DNA from: Leishmania infantum JPCM5
Lineage: Eukaryota; Euglenozoa; Kinetoplastea; Trypanosomatida; Trypanosomatidae
Length of the DNA: 64,000 bases
Direction of reading: 5' to 3'
NCBI RefSeq assembly: GCF_000002875.2
Contig: NC_009414.2
Coordinates: 1,294,655-1,358,654, forward strand
This document shows, one piece after another, positions 51,100-61,583 of the stretch; position 1 is the first letter of the stretch, and each line of letters starts with the position of its first letter. The position numbers were made by a program, and so were the translations under genes. The notes under the pieces are model-generated. The model did no database searches. It was not told where the DNA came from and saw only the letters and a list, made by a program, of their open reading frames with translations.

Positions 51100-51907
51100 G
51101 TTTCCTCGGATTCCAGACACGTGCGTGGGTGTCGCCGTCTTCGCCTCTCGCTGGCACACGTAGCTGATATGGGCGCGCACTTGCACGTTCACTGCTGCCG
51201 TCACCTTTTCCCCGCTTCTTTCTACTCCCTTTTTTCACGACCATTGGACTCTCATCTACCCCTCTGCTTGCCGTGCCGATAGCCTTCCTCACGTAGACAA
51301 GGATCCCCTCGGTCATCACTGCCTACAGTGGCTATTGGTGTGATGATGTGTGCGTGCCTGTTCCCTCTTTGCCTTCACTTTCACCCCCTCTTGCTATATC
51401 TTGCTGGCCTCTTTTTTTTTGTCGTATATATATTCTTGCTCTTCGATTCACTTTTATGCATGCCCTCTTGCTGTATCTTGCCATGCGGGATTTATTTGGG
51501 AGAGGCGCAGCGAGACTTTGGTGGCACTTAGAGTTTGTACAAAATCTTCTTTAAGACACGAAAGAAGACGCACGCACCAGCTCTCTCCGATGAACTCGAC
51601 ACTCAGGACGTACCTGTACTGAGTGGAGCACCGCTCTCAAGAAGGTCATTACGCCCTTTTTTGGTTCGCTTCTATTGCGATGGGGCTAAACTGTTGCACA
51701 AGCGATCTCCAGCATCCTGCTTGATCATCTTCGCAGCAGCACCCCCCCCTCTCTCCCCCAACTCCACCTCCTTTACCGCGACGCTCTTCCTTTCTATGCG
51801 CGTCTCCCTCATGCATGAGAACCGCGATTCTCCACGAACGAGCAAAGACCCGTGTCGAAGCGAGTTTCTTTCTTCTAGCCCACCGCAAATCATCAAAATT
51901 GCAGATC
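51100..51907. other. Intergenic / 5' UTR region, no gene seen
   Basis: No gene seen. The T run at 51,411-51,420 and C/T-rich 51,745-51,800 are candidate processing signals for the small gene that follows. Confidence 0.45.
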
Positions 51908-52153
51908 ATGCTCCGTCGCACTTGCTTGACTGCTCTGCAGCGCAGCAGCGTCCGCTACGCTGCCGCGGCTCCGAAGACTTCATTCGCCGCTGGGAAAGCT
52001 GGTGCTGCTTCCACGGCCCCTGAAATGACCTCCAAGGCCGGTGCCTCTACCACCGGTGGGGACACGGTGATGGACAAAATGGTCCTTTTGGCGGCCCTCG
52101 GCTCGCTTGTGGCTTGGTGGATGACTGTGCCTGGCCCCCAGCACCAGCACTAA
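51908..52153 (+). CDS. Small mitochondrial-type single-span membrane protein
   Basis: The 81-residue protein starts MLRRTCLTALQRSSVRYAAA, a typical mitochondrial presequence (Arg, Ser, Leu, no acidic residues). An Ala/Ser/Thr-rich linker follows, then one short hydrophobic span (MVLLAALGSLVAWWMTVPGP, about 58-77) and a His-rich tail. This is the form of small inner-membrane subunits of respiratory complexes in trypanosomatids. I cannot name the complex. Codon bias is strong and the start context is clear, so I judge it real despite its size. Confidence 0.7.
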   Translation: MLRRTCLTALQRSSVRYAAAAPKTSFAAGKAGAASTAPEMTSKAGASTTGGDTVMDKMVLLAALGSLVAWWMTVPGPQHQH

Positions 52154-52901
52154 GAAAGGGAGCGTTGTTCCCCGGAGGAGTAAATCACCCATGCGTTTTT
52201 TTTTTTCCCCTCGGTCGGTTTCCACACCCTTACCGCGCGTCAGTAAGAAGCAGGGGATTTCTGTAATTCAGGGCAATGGGTCAAAGGAAGTTGCCAGAGT
52301 GGCGGGTCTAATAGTAGTATCATCTCCGATGAAGGCAACGAGAAGAAAAAAGTGCGCTGTAGCACGAACGCAGGGGTGGCGAGAAATCTCTGTGGTGTGT
52401 CGTTGTGACTACAGACCCTTTCTGTTTTGTAGGTTAACTCTCATCAGCCTGCCCTAGACTTGAGGAGTGATACCGGCATGCGTAGTGGTCCGGCATCCTC
52501 GTCCTGGAAGCATGACGTTGCATGCCTATCCGAGGCGAAAAAGAAAAAAGGGTGCCGTGCTAGAATGTAGAATACCGTTCGCGGAACGGGCACATGAGCG
52601 CTTTTTGTGGGATGGTGACCTTTCTCTCTCTCCACTCCGTTGGACCCTGACGCATCTGCGGAGCTGCTCACGGTTAGGCACTTCTTTGCTGCGCAGCCGA
52701 TTGGAGGAGCACCCGCTTGCGACCTTCCGCTACAGCTTCTGCCGCCACTCCGCCTTCTTCGTTGCACCTTTTACCGTTTCATCTTCCCTATGACATCGTT
52801 GCCTCTGAGCACAGCACGCAGAACTACCTGTCTCACTCAGGTCTCTTCTGGCGCGTCTGGCCTTGGCTACCGCCACTCCCCTCATCCCACCTGTGAAACG
52901 C
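52154..52901. other. Intergenic / 5' UTR region, no gene seen
   Basis: No gene seen. A T run lies at 52,196-52,206 just after the small gene. T/C-rich sequence at 52,617-52,640 and 52,735-52,790 precedes the SF3B3-like gene. Confidence 0.45.
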
Positions 52902-55900
52902 ATGTACGTTTTGTCAACATCGCGCCCGTCCACGGCGGCATTTGGCGCTGCAGTCGGCAACTTCTGCGGCGACGGGACGACGTACGTCGCGCTGAATCGT
53001 GGAACGCTTCTCTCCCTCTACGTGTGTCGCCAGGGCAACTGTGGAATCGACCACGTGCAAGACTTTCGCCTGCATTGCACCTTAAAATATGTGCGAGCCG
53101 TCCTCATCGTAGACGCCGCGGCGCCGCAGAAATACTCACGGCACCTTCTTTTTCTGTGCACCGTCAAGCAGCAGATTGTCCTCGCCGCCCTTGAGTCATG
53201 CACAGAGCTCAGCGGCGGAGCATCACCGCTGCGGATGACAACGCTCTTCCAAAGCGCGCCGGACGACTGCCTGTACCAGTATGACCCCAGCGAGGTCGAG
53301 TTGTGCTGCTGCTCGAGTGCGGTCACGGGTGCAGGCGCGTCGCCCCCGTTCGTTGTCTTTGCTCTGACACGTGGAGAACTCTTTCTTTTTGATGTCTTTG
53401 CCGCCCTCGCCCGCGACGCGGTAAAGCGCAAGCAAAACGGAAACCTGACGCGTTTGCTTTCACCGGAGCTGATGGCCAGCGTCGCTCGCCGAGCGAAAGC
53501 CGACATCTTCTCCCACTGCTACATGGACTGCACAGAGTACGACGTAAAGGACATCTCCTTTGGATTTCCTTCTCCATGGCTGAAGGGGCAGGTCCACGGC
53601 ACTGGCCCGCGGCCTGGCACAGCGGCAATGAAGGGGGACAACGCTTCCGCGTCCACCTCTCTGTTCGTGCTCTACGGGGACCCGTACGGCAAGGTGCACG
53701 TGTCTGAGTATGAGCTTGCCGTATCGCCTGCCACAGAGGCCGAGGCGGCGAGCGAGACTAGCAGCGTGGAAAGCTCGATCCGTCCACCGGCTCGTCCGCC
53801 AGCCTATCCTGCCGAGTTCGCCACGCCGGCTCGCCGAGTGCGCCGTTGCGGATTGCTGCAGGCGAACGTCGATCCCACGGCCTCGCGCATCGTTTTTAGT
53901 CGTCACGGCCTGTTCGTTGTGGGCAATCACCTTGTGACGCTTATCCAGCAAGTCCGGCCGCGCAAGGGTGTGTTTTCGCGCGAGATTCCCTCGCGGCAGG
54001 CTATCCTGGATGTGAGCTGCGCGTCCGTTTCCGCCGATGCGTCAGAGCTGCTGATCGGGTTCAGCGACGGTGTCCTTGCACGGGTGACGGTGGTCTCTAG
54101 GGGCATGGTCGGCGAAGACCCGGAGTTGGCGTTTCGCTTTTTGTCTCGTCCGGCGCCGACGATCCCGACGGAGGTGATCACTCTGCACGCCGATCTTTAT
54201 TTGCTATGCTCACGATTCGACAGCAGTTTCACCGTGCGGCTCGATGAGGCGTCGTGCGAGGAGGTGCTGCATAACTGCGGGCCGGTCTTAGACATGACCA
54301 CGCATCAAAACGGCAGTCGATACAGCGTTGTGGCCTCCACCGGCATCCACCGCGGCGGCGGCATCAGCGTCCTGCGAAGCGCTGTCATGCTGCGGGAGCA
54401 GGCGGACATTCCCCTTTGCTTCCACCCGCAGCGCGTCCTTTGCGCCGGCGAGTTGATGTGCATCACGACGGCGGCCGCAGCGAACCGGTTCTTCCTTGTG
54501 TCGGCGCGCGCGCTCACGCTGAAGGAGCTCGCGCCTCATGTGTTCCCGGATATCGTTTCGCGCCACCTGCTCGTCGAGCTGGGCCTCGATGCTGCGCTCG
54601 ACAAGTTGGTGCTCGTTTCCGCCCGTGGTATAGCCTGGCTGCGGTTGTCGGGACCTCGAGTCGAGGCGGTGTCGCAACTGCCCCGCCAAGCCGATGACCC
54701 GCTAATCCTTTTTGCCGTCGTTCGACACGGCTTAACAGTCGTCTGCGACGGGATCGTCGTAAGCGTGTACCGTGGCCAGGACCTGGTGCACACGGTGCCG
54801 TCTCTCGCCGGCGTCGCCATCTCTTCGGTGTCGCTAGTGAGCCCTACGCTGCTCGTCGTGGGACAGTGGAACGGCGTTGTCGCCTTGTACGAGCTGGGGC
54901 GCCGCCAAGCCGACGTGGTAGGGCGACTGCTGTTGGACTCCGTGCCACGCACTATCGCGTGCGCGGTACCGACGCCTTCACCGTCGTCAGTGGTGACCGA
55001 GGCTGCGTTGGCGATCATCTACGTTGGCACCCTCCACGGCGTTCTCGTGGAGACCACGGTTGCGCTCCTGCGTCGTGGGGAGACGCGTCGCTCTGTGTTC
55101 GTCGCCCCGCACCCACTCGAGCTCCTAGAGCTTGCAGGGCCGCACCCGGGGTTGCTGTGCCTCGGCAATGTCCCCCTGGTCGTACTGTGTGTCGCGGGTG
55201 GCGGTCTGCAGCTGACCGGGCTGCACCTGATGGGCGTCTCGGCAGCCGCGACGGTGGACGCCGACTTACAGTGCTACGCCTTTTACTCCAAGCAAGATGG
55301 TCGCCTTCACATTGGCTCCCTTGAGGCGCTCGAGAAGACGTCGCGGACGTTCTTGCCCCTCGGCGAAACGATCACGCAGCTGCACGAAGCCGCTGCCTGG
55401 GGTGGCTACGTGGCATCTGTGCGCAAGGTGGAAGGGGACGAGGTTCTTTTTCTCCCGTCGTCTGCCATACAGTTCCCGTGGGCCGCCGACCTATCTCTGT
55501 GGCGCTCTGCCGCCGTGCCGCTCCTCGAAAACGAGCGCTGTGTCTTTCTAGAGACGGTGCGGCTGGACGGTGCTGAGGGTGGCGGAGTGGGAGAAAGGGG
55601 TGGCGACCTGATCGACGTGCCGGCGAGCGACGGCGCTGCTGTGAGCGAGGAGGAGTGGCAGCACCTGCTGCTCATCGGCTCCTCATTCACGTTTCCGGAT
55701 GAGCAGCGCGCGCGCTCCGGAAGGATTACGTGGTGTACTCTGCGTGAGGAGCGTCAGCGGCAACGCCTGCACCTGATCGCGAGCAAGGACATTGGTGGCG
55801 CGCTGCAGTGCTGCGCTGCGGTGCCGCACTACAAGGGCCGCATCGCGCTTGGCGTGAACGGTTGTGTCTGTTTGTACCAGTGGAATACGGAGGATCAAAC

Positions 55901-56945
55901 CTTCGTGGCCGAGGAGCGCTGCCGTGTCGGGCTCACAGTGACAAAGCTGATACCCCTCTACCACACATCTCTGGCCGCCTCGGTGCTCGTTGCGTTGGAC
56001 GTGCGCCACAGCGCCTTCTTCATCGAGGTGGACACGTTGCAGGGAAACCTCAAGGTCCTTTGCCGCGATGCCGACCTGCGCGGCATCATGGACGGCCACG
56101 TCGGCTCCGACGCCGAGAACCTCTGCCTCTTCGATGATAGCCTGAACTTCACGGCGTTAAAGGTGGTGCCTTTGCCTGTTGAGGCCAGGGACGGCGATGC
56201 CGCTGCAGCAGCCCGTGCGACCGCGCAGTACCGGTTTGAAGTGCGTGCGCAATGCCACCTGGGAGACTTGGTGACGTGCGTGCGGCAGGGCAGCTTTGCC
56301 GCCACGTCGCTGATGGAGGCACCCGCGCACTGCTCATCGGCCCAGAATCAACTGCTTTTGCCGGGAATTGCTGGTCCACAGCTCGTGTTCGCTACGGCGC
56401 ACGGCGGCTTTGGTGTGGTGACGCCAGTGCACGCCGCCACGTACCTTGTCCTGCGCGCCCTTGAGGCGTCCCTGGTGCGCACGGTGCCACCCGTGGGTGG
56501 TCTCTCGCACCAGGCCTTCCGCGAGGTCTTACGCGCCGGCCAAGAGCGAGGGGTGAGCTACCTTGCGTCCAAGACGGGGTGCGCGCTGACGCGGGAGCGC
56601 TTGCGTCGGTATGAGCCGCTCAACACTGTCGACGGCGACGTGGTAGAGCAGTTTGTGCTGCTCTCGCCGAGCGACAAGAAACACGTCTGCCGCGTCGCCA
56701 CAGAGGTGTTTCTCCACGCCTTTACTCAGTGCGTCAATGAGTCCGGGATTTTTGTTGCGCCACCATCGAAAGAGGAGCAGTGCATCCTCGCGACCCTAGG
56801 AACAGCAATGCGACCTTTTGCACAGTACCCCGAGGAGACGATCGCCCAAGCGAATTCGTTTCTGCATCAAGGTGGCCTTCCGCATGTCCCATTCGCTGCG
56901 GAGGCGGTAGAGCAGCAGGTTATGAATCTTCAGCGGATGCACTAA
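52902..56945 (+). CDS. SF3B3: SF3B3 (SAP130)-like spliceosomal protein, CPSF-A/DDB1 superfamily
   Basis: The 1347-residue protein is made of beta-propeller-type strands throughout. The N-terminus (MYVLSTSRPSTAAFGAAVGN, then GTTYVALNRGTLLSLY) follows the SF3B3 opening, where a short strand, an AxxGNF and an RGxxLxLL segment occur. The C-terminus has EPLNTVDGDVVEQFVLLSPS, close to the VIDGDLCEQF motif of SF3B3 and less like IDGDLIESF in DDB1. SF3B3 is a scaffold of the SF3b part of U2 snRNP and in trypanosomes serves trans-splicing. Several insertions make it longer than the human protein (about 1217). CPSF160 or DDB1 remain possible. The first ATG in the frame is 52902. Confidence 0.78.
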   Translation: MYVLSTSRPSTAAFGAAVGNFCGDGTTYVALNRGTLLSLYVCRQGNCGIDHVQDFRLHCTLKYVRAVLIVDAAAPQKYSRHLLFLCTVKQQIVLAALESCTELSGGASPLRMTTLFQSAPDDCLYQYDPSEVELCCCSSAVTGAGASPPFVVFALTRGELFLFDVFAALARDAVKRKQNGNLTRLLSPELMASVARRAKADIFSHCYMDCTEYDVKDISFGFPSPWLKGQVHGTGPRPGTAAMKGDNASASTSLFVLYGDPYGKVHVSEYELAVSPATEAEAASETSSVESSIRPPARPPAYPAEFATPARRVRRCGLLQANVDPTASRIVFSRHGLFVVGNHLVTLIQQVRPRKGVFSREIPSRQAILDVSCASVSADASELLIGFSDGVLARVTVVSRGMVGEDPELAFRFLSRPAPTIPTEVITLHADLYLLCSRFDSSFTVRLDEASCEEVLHNCGPVLDMTTHQNGSRYSVVASTGIHRGGGISVLRSAVMLREQADIPLCFHPQRVLCAGELMCITTAAAANRFFLVSARALTLKELAPHVFPDIVSRHLLVELGLDAALDKLVLVSARGIAWLRLSGPRVEAVSQLPRQADDPLILFAVVRHGLTVVCDGIVVSVYRGQDLVHTVPSLAGVAISSVSLVSPTLLVVGQWNGVVALYELGRRQADVVGRLLLDSVPRTIACAVPTPSPSSVVTEAALAIIYVGTLHGVLVETTVALLRRGETRRSVFVAPHPLELLELAGPHPGLLCLGNVPLVVLCVAGGGLQLTGLHLMGVSAAATVDADLQCYAFYSKQDGRLHIGSLEALEKTSRTFLPLGETITQLHEAAAWGGYVASVRKVEGDEVLFLPSSAIQFPWAADLSLWRSAAVPLLENERCVFLETVRLDGAEGGGVGERGGDLIDVPASDGAAVSEEEWQHLLLIGSSFTFPDEQRARSGRITWCTLREERQRQRLHLIASKDIGGALQCCAAVPHYKGRIALGVNGCVCLYQWNTEDQTFVAEERCRVGLTVTKLIPLYHTSLAASVLVALDVRHSAFFIEVDTLQGNLKVLCRDADLRGIMDGHVGSDAENLCLFDDSLNFTALKVVPLPVEARDGDAAAAARATAQYRFEVRAQCHLGDLVTCVRQGSFAATSLMEAPAHCSSAQNQLLLPGIAGPQLVFATAHGGFGVVTPVHAATYLVLRALEASLVRTVPPVGGLSHQAFREVLRAGQERGVSYLASKTGCALTRERLRRYEPLNTVDGDVVEQFVLLSPSDKKHVCRVATEVFLHAFTQCVNESGIFVAPPSKEEQCILATLGTAMRPFAQYPEETIAQANSFLHQGGLPHVPFAAEAVEQQVMNLQRMH

Positions 56946-57176
56946 TCGCCGCCCGCCAGACACCGAGAAAGGCCCTGCGTGCGTGTTTTTGTGTGTTGCA
57001 TCTTTTTTTTTGTTGTTGTTTTTTGCTCCTTTGTGTCTGTCGATTAAGAGGTCCTTCCTCGCCCACAAAAACAGGTGTAACCGAGTACACCTCAGCGCAC
57101 GCGCCATACTTTGTACAGGGAACCCCTCCCTTCCTCGCTACTCCCTCCTCCACTCCTGCCTCTCGAGTGCTGCATG

Positions 57177-57203
57177 CGTGTGTGTGTGTGTGTGTGTGTG
57201 TGT
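57177..57203. repeat. TG dinucleotide microsatellite
   Basis: About 13 uninterrupted TG units in the 5' flank of the first P2 gene. Confidence 0.9.
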
Positions 57204-57396
57204 GACTTTGTCGTGGTGCGGCTGGCACGCTGCGCCAAAAAAAAAACAAGCATCATCACCGAGCTGACCTGGATAGGTCTCCTCCTCTCCCTGTGTTCCC
57301 CATGCCCTCTTCTCTCCTCTTCTATGCACCTGCGCCCGCTGCCCGCATCACGCACGCATTATCGCGGCCACTGAACACGCGACCCACACCCCACTT

Positions 57397-57398
57397 AG
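57397..57398 (+). promoter_or_regulatory. Predicted trans-splice acceptor for P2 gene A
   Basis: The first AG after the long C/T-rich tract ending near 57,345; the context is CCACTTAG and leaves a 16-nt 5' UTR. There is no other AG in the 50 bases between tract and acceptor, which makes this prediction comparatively firm. Confidence 0.65.
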
Positions 57399-57414
57399 GT
57401 TTTCTCAACGAGAA

Positions 57415-57732
57415 ATGCAGTACCTCGCCGCGTACGCCCTCGTGGCGCTCTCTGGCAAGACGCCGTCGAAGGCGGCCGTTGAGGCTGTCCTGAAGGCCGC
57501 CGGCGTTGCCGTGGATGCCTCCCGCGTGGATGCCGTCTTCCAGGAGCTCGAGGGCAAGAGCTTTGATGCGCTGGTGGCCGAGGGCCGCGCGAAGCTGGTG
57601 GGCTCTGGCTCTGCCGCTCCTGCTGCCGCTGCCTCCACTGCTGCAGCCGCCGCTGCCGTGGTTGCCGAGGCAAAGAAGGAGGAGCCCGAGGAGGAGGCCG
57701 ACGATGACATGGGCTTCGGTCTCTTCGACTGA
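57415..57732 (+). CDS. RPP2: 60S acidic ribosomal protein P2, copy A
   Basis: The 105-residue protein starts [20 protein letters not shown], the P2 N-terminal helix. An Ala-rich hinge and the acidic tail [14 protein letters not shown] follow, whose last residues recruit elongation factors to the stalk. P2 dimers bind P1 and P0. Compared with copy B only two bases differ in the CDS, one silent and one giving Ala61 instead of Thr. It lies about 550 bp upstream of copy B with different UTRs. Confidence 0.97.
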   Translation: MQYLAAYALVALSGKTPSKAAVEAVLKAAGVAVDASRVDAVFQELEGKSFDALVAEGRAKLVGSGSAAPAAAASTAAAAAAVVAEAKKEEPEEEADDDMGFGLFD

Positions 57733-58280
57733 GCAGTGTCCGCACTGCGGCGCGTAATGCGCCTCTGCCGAAGAGTTTCACGCCGGCATCTTCTCATTGT
57801 TGTGGTGCATCGTTTCTTTCTTTGCTTGTGACTTGGGTTTGTCTTTTTATTTCGAGTGGAAAGGCTCTGCAAAATGAACAACCCGTGGGAGATGAGTAGG
57901 AGCGGAGGCGAGGTGGCTGATTGTGAGGCTGCAGCGAAAAGAAAAAAAAAGCAGCGACGCCCTCGGCACACGAAGAGAGAACCCTTCCTCCTCCGTTGCT
58001 TCCCTCCTCGTAGAAGAGAGATACGATAAATGCCACAGAAGCTGTACGAGAGGCACGGGCGATGTCATGAAGAGAATCCACCGCGCTTTCCTGCCGTGAC
58101 CCGCTGCCTTTGATGAGTGAGAGAGAGTACTTCTTCTCACAATGGCTTCATTACGACGTTCTGCTCTACTGTGCCTCCCTGCTCGTCTTCTCCCGTTCTC
58201 GTTTCTTCATTTTTGTCCTTTCCATGCACTTTCTACCATAACGTTTTTTTGCCTCTTCTCGTACAAGAGGTGTAGTCAAC
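57733..58280. other. Spacer between P2 genes, no gene seen
   Basis: Spacer of about 0.55 kb with no gene. It has an A run at 57,941-57,949 and a pyrimidine-rich stretch 58,165-58,262 that supplies the splice signal of copy B. It shows no obvious similarity to the 5' flank of copy A. Confidence 0.5.
58266..58267 (+). promoter_or_regulatory. Predicted trans-splice acceptor for P2 gene B
   Basis: The first AG after the T/C-rich tract 58,235-58,262 (context CGTACAAG), leaving a 13-nt 5' UTR. AG dinucleotides at 58,269 and 58,274 are close alternatives. Confidence 0.5.
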
Positions 58281-58598
58281 ATGCAGTACCTCGCCGCGTA
58301 CGCCCTCGTGGCGCTCTCTGGCAAGACGCCGTCGAAGGCGGCCGTTGAGGCTGTCCTGAAGGCCGCCGGCGTTGCCGTGGATGCTTCCCGCGTGGATGCC
58401 GTCTTCCAGGAGCTCGAGGGCAAGAGCTTTGATGCGCTGGTGGCCGAGGGCCGCACGAAGCTGGTGGGCTCTGGCTCTGCCGCTCCTGCTGCCGCTGCCT
58501 CCACTGCTGCAGCCGCCGCTGCCGTGGTTGCCGAGGCAAAGAAGGAGGAGCCCGAGGAGGAGGCCGACGATGACATGGGCTTCGGTCTCTTCGACTGA
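58281..58598 (+). CDS. RPP2: 60S acidic ribosomal protein P2, copy B
   Basis: The 105-residue twin of copy A, with the same helix, hinge and acidic MGFGLFD tail; residue 61 is Thr instead of Ala. The start and stop fall exactly where the similarity between the two copies begins and ends, so the duplicated or homogenised unit is the coding sequence alone. This suggests that gene conversion keeps the two alike. Tandem P2 genes are also known in Leishmania. Confidence 0.97.
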   Translation: MQYLAAYALVALSGKTPSKAAVEAVLKAAGVAVDASRVDAVFQELEGKSFDALVAEGRTKLVGSGSAAPAAAASTAAAAAAVVAEAKKEEPEEEADDDMGFGLFD

Positions 58599-58875
58599 GA
58601 AGCCTCCGTGAGTAGTCTACTGTCGTTACTTTCTGACTTGTTTCATTTGCCTTGCTTTCCTTCCGCGAGCAAAAAGCAGCGTAAGCAAACATCCATCCCC
58701 GTCGAAGCGATGCTACCAAACGGTCTCCTTGCTGCCATTATCCCCTTAGTAACGGCGGCCTTCCCTCCTTCCCACGCCCTCAGCTCATCTCCACCAATCG
58801 ATCACCTTCTCTTGTGTCTCTTTTCTTGGGTTCCTTCTTGACGTATCCTGCATCGACCATGGCCAGGTAGTTGTC

Positions 58876-59544
58876 ATGGCTCTTCAAGAGAATAGGGACT
58901 CCTACAAGGTCAAAGCTTTCTCCTTGTCCGAGTTTGTGCAGCAGTGTTCCGACTGCCACCAGCTGTGCCTCGAAAAGACGGCCCGCGTTGTGGAAAACCG
59001 CAGTCGTGCCCCGCGGGGATGGGAGGCACTTTTCGACTCCGTTGCGGAGGAGCGGCGGTCTGAGGACTTGGACCTCTGCGAGTCGCGATGCCGGTACATG
59101 CAGGCCACCTGCCCGTCACAGGACAGGGTACAACAGTACGAGGAGGCTCTCGCCGCCGCGTCACTCAAGCCGAAGAAGAGGACGCCGCCAAACTCGTCTG
59201 TGCTGCAGGACGCTTCCCGGTGCGAGCACGCGGTCGAGGTCTTCTCGAATGTCCTGTTTGCCTTGGCGCACAAACCCAGCAAGGTATCCTTCCCGACCAA
59301 GGACCTGAAAACGGGAGGCACCAACGACGCCGAGTCCCACGCCGAAGCGCCTACGGAGGCCCACCGAAAGGTGCTCGAGGGGTCTAAGAGCATGGACAAC
59401 GATATCTGGCGCCGCTGGAGCAAGCTGCGCCAAGAGCGCATCGGCTCAAATGCACAGGACATCACTTCCTCGACCGGCTCCAGCTCGCTGCCGGACACGG
59501 CAGCAGCTTCGGCTGGGTCGAGTGGCACGACCCCAAAGTGGTGA
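58876..59544 (+). CDS. Conserved-type unknown protein, last gene before the telomere
   Basis: The 222-residue protein has an ordered N-terminal half with spaced cysteines (CSDCHQLC at 29-36, C-E-S-R-C near 68-72, MQATCPSQDR near 75-84) and a helical centre. The C-terminal 70 residues are Ser/Thr/Ala-rich and disordered. The cysteine spacing is suggestive of a twin-Cys or small metal-binding fold but no family is recognised. No signal peptide or membrane span. It keeps the GC-rich codon use of the neighbouring genes, so it is probably a real gene. Confidence 0.65.
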   Translation: MALQENRDSYKVKAFSLSEFVQQCSDCHQLCLEKTARVVENRSRAPRGWEALFDSVAEERRSEDLDLCESRCRYMQATCPSQDRVQQYEEALAAASLKPKKRTPPNSSVLQDASRCEHAVEVFSNVLFALAHKPSKVSFPTKDLKTGGTNDAESHAEAPTEAHRKVLEGSKSMDNDIWRRWSKLRQERIGSNAQDITSSTGSSSLPDTAAASAGSSGTTPKW

Positions 59545-61027
59545 CTGAGAGCGGCTTGTTGATGCTTTCTCGCCACGTGCTCCGCTCAAAGGTGTCTCGT
59601 ATTCCTTTTGGCCATGATAAACGTTATGTGGGCTGGCGCCACGTTTTCTTCCTCTCCCATGCAGTGCCCGGTACGGACTCTTCCATTTTCTCGTTTGGGC
59701 GAGGGCCGCTTTACGGCCTCGCGTTGTGTCAGAAGAAGGCGCCTGATAATAGCAGGGCAACGTCGGCGGCTACTGCTTCGCAAGCAGTACGTCTCCTCCG
59801 AGGTTTAGTGTGCGTTTCTGGCGCTGTTTGCCGTTGCACACCAGCACAACAGCTGCTGCGCTCTGCTGTTTCATGTACCTTGCACAGGAACTCATCTCTC
59901 TGAGGCGTTGGCAGGAGGCGTGTTTACTGAAGGAGAAAAATTCCCCGAGCGCGGAAACACAACTACCTCCTCTGGGCTTTCAACCAGAAAAGAAATCTGC
60001 TCGGGGAGCAACGCCTTCACCATTCCTTTCTCACTAGCCCCGGAGTTCCTTTTTCCGTTTTTTTTTTTGATGTGCGTGTGTAGGAGAAAAACCGGTGGCG
60101 GCGGACATGCTCGTGCGTTTAAAATCCGTTCGCGGAAAAGGGTGCCTGCTCGTTCTTTGCACGTAAGGGCCCCGCCCTCCCGTCCACTTGCAAGTTTTCT
60201 CTTTATGCAGCCCACCCTTACAAAAACCACCAGCGTTGCTGTCACGTGTAGCGGGCGAATTCAATCGTCTCCTTGTCGTCCCCGCACCTCTGTTCTTTAT
60301 TCACGGTTCGCTTAATAGAAGTTGAAGCAGTCGGTCTTCACGCCCACAGCGCTTTCTTTTCCGTGTTCGAGAGAACACGCACCTCACACACGTCACACGT
60401 CGCCACCCCCAACTCATAGGACACACAACCACTGCCAAAGCCTCCGCACAACCCGCCGATTCCGTAAACTCGTCATACCGCAGCGACACAGGCGCTAGCG
60501 TGAGTAGTCATCTTCTGACGTGCACTGCCACGCAGGGGCGCAGTTCAACACCGCAGGCCTTCGGAGTGGTCTCGCTCGCTGCTCAGATGTGCGCAGCTAT
60601 CATCACGCGTTGCGATGCCAACCAAACTCAAAGGTAGAACACATAGCCTCAACATATATTGGCAGCAGCATTCTCGCTTTGGTGTACGGCACTCACGTTA
60701 TCCTCCAGCCGAGAACATGGCAGTGTGAATTTCGAACTTTGACCGTCCCCTAAACGTGAGCGACAAGGCTGCGTATCGTTACCTTTTCAGCACCACAGCT
60801 GTTCTAACTCGTGAACGGATCAGGTGGATCTTGATTCTGGGCCACCACATGTGGCTCTCTCCGACGACGCACTGCAGAGGATGAACACGCTATCCGTGAA
60901 GGCTGAGTGCTGTTTGTGGCCCATCTTGAGAGTCAGTAAGGTTGATCGCAAAGTGATCCTTTTTTCGATATATTGAACGGTGACGGGTAGGCCGCTTTGC
61001 GCACATTAGAGGACGGTACACTTTTTG
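59545..61027. other. Gene-free subtelomeric spacer
   Basis: About 1.5 kb between the last gene and the terminal repeats. A T run lies at 60,059-60,069. Bases 60,330-60,900 have more even composition than upstream UTRs but contain no supported frame, RNA gene or copy of the retroposon family. Confidence 0.5.
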
Positions 61028-61057
61028 TGAGGGTTAGGGTTAGGGTTAGGGTTAGGG

Positions 61058-61119
61058 TTTTTTTCTCCACTGATTCCTTGCACAGCGACACCCTCTCCAA
61101 CAGGACGGGGGCGTGACGG
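61058..61119 (+). repeat. 62-bp subtelomeric block, copy 1
   Basis: It begins with seven T, continues CTCCACTGATTCCTTGCACA and ends GGGGGCGTGACGG, directly after a hexamer tract and directly before an octamer array. It may correspond to the conserved blocks of the Leishmania telomere-associated sequence (LCTAS); I cannot verify this from memory. Confidence 0.9.
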
Positions 61120-61455
61120 TGTACTGGTGTACTGGTGTACTGGTGTACTGGTGTACTGGTGTACTGGTGTACTGGTGTACTGGTGTACTGGTGTACTGGT
61201 GTACTGGTGTACTGGTGTACTGGTGTACTGGTGTACTGGTGTACTGGTGTACTGGTGTACTGGTGTACTGGTGTACTGGTGTACTGGTGTACTGGTGTAC
61301 TGGTGTACTGGTGTACTGGTGTACTGGTGTACTGGTGTACTGGTGTACTGGTGTACTGGTGTACTGGTGTACTGGTGTACTGGTGTACTGGTGTACTGGT
61401 GTACTGGTGTACTGGTGTACTGGTGTACTGGTGTACTGGTGTACTGGTGTACTGG
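61120..61455 (+). repeat. TGTACTGG octamer array, 42 units
   Basis: Forty-two perfect tandem copies, between the first 62-bp block and a TTAGGG tract. Confidence 0.95.
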
Positions 61456-61521
61456 TTAGGGTTAGGGTTAGGGTTAGGGTTAGGGTTAGGGTTAGGGTTA
61501 GGGTTAGGGTTAGGGTTAGGG

Positions 61522-61583
61522 TTTTTTTCTCCACTGATTCCTTGCACAGCGACACCCTCTCCAACAGGACGGGGGCGTGACGG
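61522..61583 (+). repeat. 62-bp subtelomeric block, copy 2
   Basis: Identical by eye to copy 1 and in the same position between a TTAGGG tract and an octamer array. Confidence 0.9.

Larger units (their letters stand above)
56946..57414. other. Intergenic / 5' UTR region, no gene seen
   Basis: No gene seen. It contains a T run (57,003-57,011), a TG microsatellite at 57,177-57,203 and an A run (57,237-57,246). The C/T-rich tract 57,280-57,345 leads to the P2 splice acceptor. Confidence 0.5.

Noticed and set aside
59545..61027. Possible extra small genes between the last gene and the telomere
   Set aside because: Frames such as 60,520-60,753 are short, without domain or suitable codon bias; one apparent frame at 59,538 lacks an ATG.
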